From: Calditrichota bacterium
Lineage (GTDB): Bacteria > Zixibacteria > MSB-5A5 > GN15 > FEB-12
Reading direction: 5' to 3'
DNA length: 11,083 nt
Assembly (NCBI GenBank): GCA_008501655.1
Contig: QQUK01000240.1
Location: 1 to 11,083 of the forward strand
The translations under genes and the position numbers were made by a program. Below the pieces are notes generated by a model. The model was not told the DNA's origin and did not search any database. It saw nothing but the letters and a program-made list of their open reading frames with translations. The first letter of the stretch is position 1; each line of letters starts with the position of its first letter. Shown in pieces: positions 7,585-11,083 of the stretch.

Positions 7585-10140
7585 CTAACAACCGCAGGGG
7601 GGAGGTCCGGAATTGAACATAAATTCGACAAGGTGTACAATGTCACCAATATTTATGTCTTCCGAGCAATTTACGTCAGCAAGTCCCAAATTTGAGGGTG
7701 GCGGTCCGCCATTAAAAGAATAGTCAACTAATGCGACTAAATCTTCAATATCAATCTCTCCATTATCACTGAAATCGCCTCGTAAAAGACAGGCAGTGAT
7801 AGCAAGAATACCATTATTCGCTGCTGCTGTATAACTTAGCTGAGGACCGGTAAATGTTGGCAGGTAGATGTTATAGCCCGAGAAATCAATCAGATTTACT
7901 TCTCCACCCGAAGCTGAAGGATTTATAGTGACAAATATATTTAATACAGGACCTGAGCCTATTGGAAGGTCTGGAGTGCCATTTAAAGGATTGGTTTTAA
8001 GCCTGTATGTAAGTCGTTTATTAAAAGCATCATAATTCAAGTAATTGTTGTTATCAAAGTAATCCGTTCTACAACCGGTTGTGTTGAGAGAGTCAAAAGT
8101 GATTAAAAAATCACCGCCATAAGTAATAGGGATGTCAATCTGATTTAGGGGAATTGTGTTATTAATGATTATAGGAATCATCAATGAAGCCCCTGCTTCT
8201 GTTTCAACAGAATCGGATTTGACAGTATCAGCTAATGCGATGATAAACCCATTTTGAGTCAACGATTTAAGATCACCGTCAGCATCAATTTCAAGTGTAA
8301 CATCATAAAGTCCCGCTGAGTCATAAACATGAGTCGGCGATTGAATAGAAGCAACATCACCATCCCCAAACTCCCAGTCCCAGCTTGTTACATTAAGAAC
8401 GGAATTACCTTCAAAATTGACCGTTAATGGAACCCAGCCGTATGTCGTATCAACAGTGATGTAGATTTCCGGATTAATGACATCAACTCCAACAGCTTCC
8501 CATGCTTTGGAAACCTGAATAGTCCATTGATAGGTTGGATCGAGGTCATTTGCAGCTGAAATCGTACCATCAGCAGCTTCCTGATAAGTACTCGTTGATG
8601 TCCAATATGCTAGATTTGCCCGATAGGCTACTTTCATAGCATTTTCAACACCAATTCCGTCGACAATGATTCCATTATGAGTACCTCCATCAGAAAGGAG
8701 GAAGAACCATTTATTACCAACGCCACTATTTGTGTGCACACCGCACCAGTCATTACCGTTTGAAGGGGTACAATTTATGACATCCTGCCAATATATATCA
8801 GTAGGACCGTATGTATCAGGATCACCATGGGAATGAGGAAACTGCAGTGACCGGAAACCGGAACTGGCAATTGAAATATTTTCACCCATATTCCAGTCAG
8901 GATTATCATATTCCGGAATTGCAAATTCGAATGCAGCTCCCATCATATCTGAAAAAGATTCATTTAAGGCACCGGATTCTTTTTGATATATTAAGTTTGA
9001 ACAGTATTCTGTCACTGCATGTGCCCATTCGTGAGCAATCACATCGGGAGAACCAGCTAATGAGCGGTAGCCTGATGATGCCCCCCAAACAACAATGCGT
9101 GAACCGTTCCAGTAAGCATTATTTAGACCTTCTGCAGTATATTCGACAGATACATTCATTGTCCCGCCGCCATCAGTATAGCCGTTTCTGCCTAACGCAG
9201 AGAGAAGCCAGTCATAGTATAGCCCGGTATAAACATGTCCATCTACAGCAGGAGGTTGTTGTCCGGATGCCCAAATATTATCGTAATCAAAGGCGATTGA
9301 GCCCGGGAGAGACGCACCTGAAATGCGCGTAATAATCTGACTTCCGGGTGTCATCAACCCACCATGTCCATGCGGATCATTGGCTGCTTGTCTTGAGTTG
9401 TCTCTGAGATAATAAGTCGTGTCCAGAAGTTCTGTATCTATATGAGTATAAGCATTCCCGGTGACACCGATACCTGTTCCGATTTCATCAGAATCCATGA
9501 TTCGATTTGCTTTAAAAATGACCTCGTTTGTATTGGCATCGACAAAATATTCCCAACGACCCATCGGAATATCAGAATATAAAACTACTCTATAGGCTAG
9601 GTAGTTTTCATCTTCAAAAGGATAGACAAGAAGTTCAGGTGTTGAGTCTGTCGATTTTCCAAAGAATGACTCTAAGTCCGACTGTGCAGTCTGCACAGCT
9701 GTATACGAGGAGATTGTAGGTGTCGGTGACAAAGAAATATTGTCGATGAGTTTGGCTGTAACAGTTTTCAATTCATTGTTTGTATTGTAATGAGTAAATA
9801 ACTGTCCACCGTATACCTTGAGTCCTTCATAAGTCTGATTGAACTTTACATGAGTGAACCCAAGATTGTCATCAAAAAAATTATCGACCTGCAGTTCTTC
9901 TGTTGGTGAAGCAAGGTCAAACGCTTCTTTGTGTTCTTCAAGGAATGCATACGACTCAGAAATTTCATTTCCATTCGGTACAGAAGCAGACAGTTTTCCT
10001 TCAATATGTTTTACAGCACCTTTTGTATTCAAGGTATGAAAAGTAACTGATGGCAGTTTTTTCAGGCTCGACAACTTTGGTGCTGCAGATGCAGAGACAT
10101 AAAAAGTGAGGGTCAATAGGAGAATTAATATTTTTTTCAT
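7585..10140 (-). CDS. Secreted thermolysin-family (M4) zinc metalloprotease with PKD, cohesin-like and dockerin-like domains
   Basis: An 851-residue secreted endopeptidase. A signal peptide (MKKILILLLTLTFYVSASAA, cleavage near 19-20) is followed by an FTP/PepSY propeptide (about 62-214; LGFTHVKFNQTYEGLKVYGG at 93-112). The M4 catalytic unit spans about 225-552. The zinc site is H370-E-W-A-H374, with the third ligand E394 in GALNESFSD exactly 20 residues on, as in thermolysin. The transition-state histidine is H469 in CGVHTNSGVGNKW. C457 and C466 may form a local disulfide. A PKD domain follows (about 557-632; WEFGDG at 589-594), then a cohesin-like beta-sandwich (about 637-783) and two dockerin-like EF-hand repeats (about 786-851) ending in GPPPCGC. 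All catalytic residues are present, so an active protease matured by propeptide removal is expected. The gene lies 22 bases after the stop of a protein with the same PKD/cohesin/dockerin tail, so the two are probably cotranscribed and end at the 7539-7566 terminator. Confidence 0.95.
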   Translation of the reverse strand: MKKILILLLTLTFYVSASAAPKLSSLKKLPSVTFHTLNTKGAVKHIEGKLSASVPNGNEISESYAFLEEHKEAFDLASPTEELQVDNFFDDNLGFTHVKFNQTYEGLKVYGGQLFTHYNTNNELKTVTAKLIDNISLSPTPTISSYTAVQTAQSDLESFFGKSTDSTPELLVYPFEDENYLAYRVVLYSDIPMGRWEYFVDANTNEVIFKANRIMDSDEIGTGIGVTGNAYTHIDTELLDTTYYLRDNSRQAANDPHGHGGLMTPGSQIITRISGASLPGSIAFDYDNIWASGQQPPAVDGHVYTGLYYDWLLSALGRNGYTDGGGTMNVSVEYTAEGLNNAYWNGSRIVVWGASSGYRSLAGSPDVIAHEWAHAVTEYCSNLIYQKESGALNESFSDMMGAAFEFAIPEYDNPDWNMGENISIASSGFRSLQFPHSHGDPDTYGPTDIYWQDVINCTPSNGNDWCGVHTNSGVGNKWFFLLSDGGTHNGIIVDGIGVENAMKVAYRANLAYWTSTSTYQEAADGTISAANDLDPTYQWTIQVSKAWEAVGVDVINPEIYITVDTTYGWVPLTVNFEGNSVLNVTSWDWEFGDGDVASIQSPTHVYDSAGLYDVTLEIDADGDLKSLTQNGFIIALADTVKSDSVETEAGASLMIPIIINNTIPLNQIDIPITYGGDFLITFDSLNTTGCRTDYFDNNNYLNYDAFNKRLTYRLKTNPLNGTPDLPIGSGPVLNIFVTINPSASGGEVNLIDFSGYNIYLPTFTGPQLSYTAAANNGILAITACLLRGDFSDNGEIDIEDLVALVDYSFNGGPPPSNLGLADVNCSEDINIGDIVHLVEFMFNSGPPPCGC

Positions 10141-10146
10141 GTGTGA

Positions 10147-10150
10147 CTCC
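10147..10150 (-). promoter_or_regulatory. Ribosome binding site (GGAG) of the M4 protease gene
   Basis: On the minus strand GGAG ends 6 bases before the ATG at 10140, inside the 22-base gap after the preceding stop. It supports this start and is the clearest Shine-Dalgarno sequence in the window; the MFS gene and the 2148-4802 gene have none as good. Confidence 0.75.
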
Positions 10151-10162
10151 GTTTAAATTTTC

Positions 10163-11083
10163 TTAGAAACAACTCAGTGGTGCCGGTCCTGCCGGTGCAC
10201 CGAAAGAGTAATCGACCAGGTAGACGATGTCGGCGATGTTTAACTCATTGCTTGCATCAACATCAGCTTCTTCAATACAGGTTGGTTCCGGTCCTTGAGG
10301 GGAACCGAATGAGTAGTCCACCATAAAGACTAAGTCAGCTATGTTGATTTCGTCGTTAATATCACCATCGGCATTACCTCGAATATTGATACAGCATCCG
10401 CCAATGTAAACTTCCTGATTGGCGGCAGCAAGATCATATTCACCAAATGGAGAGACAACATGAGGAGTGTATGAACCATATCCGTCCGTGATGATTGTGG
10501 CGTTTTGTCCAATTATTGCTGTAGGATTCACACTGAAATATACTTTAAGAATTGGTCCGGAGGTCGGTTGAACCTGCGGCGCTGAACCTGCAGTCATTTG
10601 ATAAGTAAATCGCTTATTAAATGAATCATAATTTAAGAATGTTTTTGTATCAAAATTATCAGTCAGACATCCGACAGTAGAGACAGAATCAATTGTCAAA
10701 AGAAGAGTTCCCCCATATTCAATCGGAACCTTATATTGAGAGACTGGAATCGTGTTGTTGGCGTAAATGACAACTTCTACATCTTCACCCGGATGAGTTT
10801 CTGTACTGTCCGTTTTAATTGTATCAGCAAGTGCAATAATATAACTGTCTTTGGATGCCTGTCTGATATCACCGGCAGCGTCTATTTCAACAGCAACCGT
10901 ATACATACCGGCATCAGCATATACATGAGATGGAGATTGTACATATGCTGAGTCACCATCTCCAAAACTCCAACTCCAGGTATCGACTGTCAATGCAGAA
11001 GATGCTGCAAAATTGACACTAAGCGGTGTCCAGCCAAACTGGGTATCAGCAGCAAATGAAACTCCGACTATTTCATCAACAGC
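10163..11083 (-). CDS. PKD/cohesin-like/dockerin secreted protein, C-terminal part (5' end outside window)
   Basis: The frame is open to the right edge and shows 306 residues. The TTG at 10993 is an internal Leu, because the 30 codons before it continue a PKD domain (GWTPLSVNFAASSA) that aligns with the protease neighbour (GWVPLTVNFEGNSV). Visible domains in order are: PKD (about 11-80, with WSFGDGD); a cohesin-like domain (about 85-225, sharing LADTIKTDSTET, NNTIPVSQ, YGG and FLNYDSFNKRFTY with the protease); a Cys-rich junction (GGCCINIRGN); and two dockerin-like repeats of 35-residue period (INIADLVFMVDYSFGSPQGP and LNIADIVYLVDYSFGAPAGP) ending in LSCF. The missing N-terminus may be another M4-type protease, since the matching stretch of the neighbour follows directly on its catalytic domain, but a different catalytic domain is equally possible. 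It is the upstream gene of the protease operon: no terminator lies in the 22-base gap. Confidence 0.85.
   Translation of the reverse strand, partial: AVDEIVGVSFAADTQFGWTPLSVNFAASSALTVDTWSWSFGDGDSAYVQSPSHVYADAGMYTVAVEIDAAGDIRQASKDSYIIALADTIKTDSTETHPGEDVEVVIYANNTIPVSQYKVPIEYGGTLLLTIDSVSTVGCLTDNFDTKTFLNYDSFNKRFTYQMTAGSAPQVQPTSGPILKVYFSVNPTAIIGQNATIITDGYGSYTPHVVSPFGEYDLAAANQEVYIGGCCINIRGNADGDINDEINIADLVFMVDYSFGSPQGPEPTCIEEADVDASNELNIADIVYLVDYSFGAPAGPAPLSCF
10179..10372 (-). repeat. Two 89-base direct repeats encoding the dockerin-like duplicates
   Basis: Segments 10179-10267 and 10284-10372 are imperfect direct repeats offset by 105 bases (35 codons). Each encodes an EF-hand-like calcium loop plus the helix ADLVxMVDYSF or ADIVYLVDYSF and a Gly/Pro-rich end. 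The duplication is the standard architecture of type I dockerin domains. DNA similarity is visible in several blocks but interrupted. Confidence 0.7.

Noticed and set aside
8811..9332. 173-residue plus-strand open frame
   Set aside because: It is antisense to the M4 catalytic domain, has no recognisable domain and shows no ribosome site; the opposite strand has full family support.
10991..10993. TTG as start of the right-edge protein
   Set aside because: The 30 codons upstream are open and continue the PKD domain, matching the protease neighbour residue by residue.
1..11083. Defence island, phage, transposon, CRISPR or RNA gene
   Set aside because: No repeats with regular spacers, no tRNA-like cloverleaf, and no nuclease, integrase or transposase motif were seen on either strand.

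Overview
The window looks like a chromosomal piece of an AT-rich, uncultivated-type bacterium of the broad FCB group. Candidate phyla such as Zixibacteria, Marinimicrobia or KSB1 fit best. This is inferred from the protein style: large secreted beta-rich proteins ending in a YPNPYR...SGLYYYVVE...GKFVVIL module, and secreted proteins ending in dockerin-like duplicates of the NIADLVxLVDYSFxxGPxP type. There is no rRNA, tRNA, CRISPR array, transposase or phage gene, so the phylum cannot be fixed from the sequence alone.

Layout from left to right. (1) Bases 1-860, plus strand: C-terminal part of a TPR-type helical repeat protein that starts outside the window. (2) 931-2151, plus strand: a complete 406-residue MFS transporter of the drug/sugar efflux style. 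(3) 4808-7387 and 2148-4802, minus strand: two adjacent genes, 5 bases apart, for paralogous secreted proteins of 859 and 884 residues. They arose by an old tandem duplication, and their function is unknown. The second ends head-to-head with the MFS gene, the two stop codons overlapping in one TTAA. (4) 7388-7584: an AT-rich gap holding the upstream region of the paralog pair and a clear intrinsic terminator for the genes to its right. (5) 7585-10140, minus strand: a complete secreted thermolysin-family (M4) metalloprotease with PKD, cohesin-like and dockerin-like domains. (6) 10163-11083, minus strand: the C-terminal part of a second PKD/cohesin-like/dockerin protein, cut by the right edge and transcribed ahead of the protease.

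The minus-strand genes form two transcription units of exported proteins: a protease unit with dockerin-type ends, terminated near 7540, and a paralog pair with FlgD/T9SS-like ends. Together they suggest extracellular or cell-surface protein processing and assembly, but no direct functional link is visible. The least expected signal is a near-perfect 16-bp inverted repeat with T-rich flanks, lying inside the signal-peptide codons of the second paralog 28 bases after the first paralog's stop. It looks like a transcription terminator or attenuator that is also read as a signal peptide. I see no defence system, mobile element or biosynthetic cluster.
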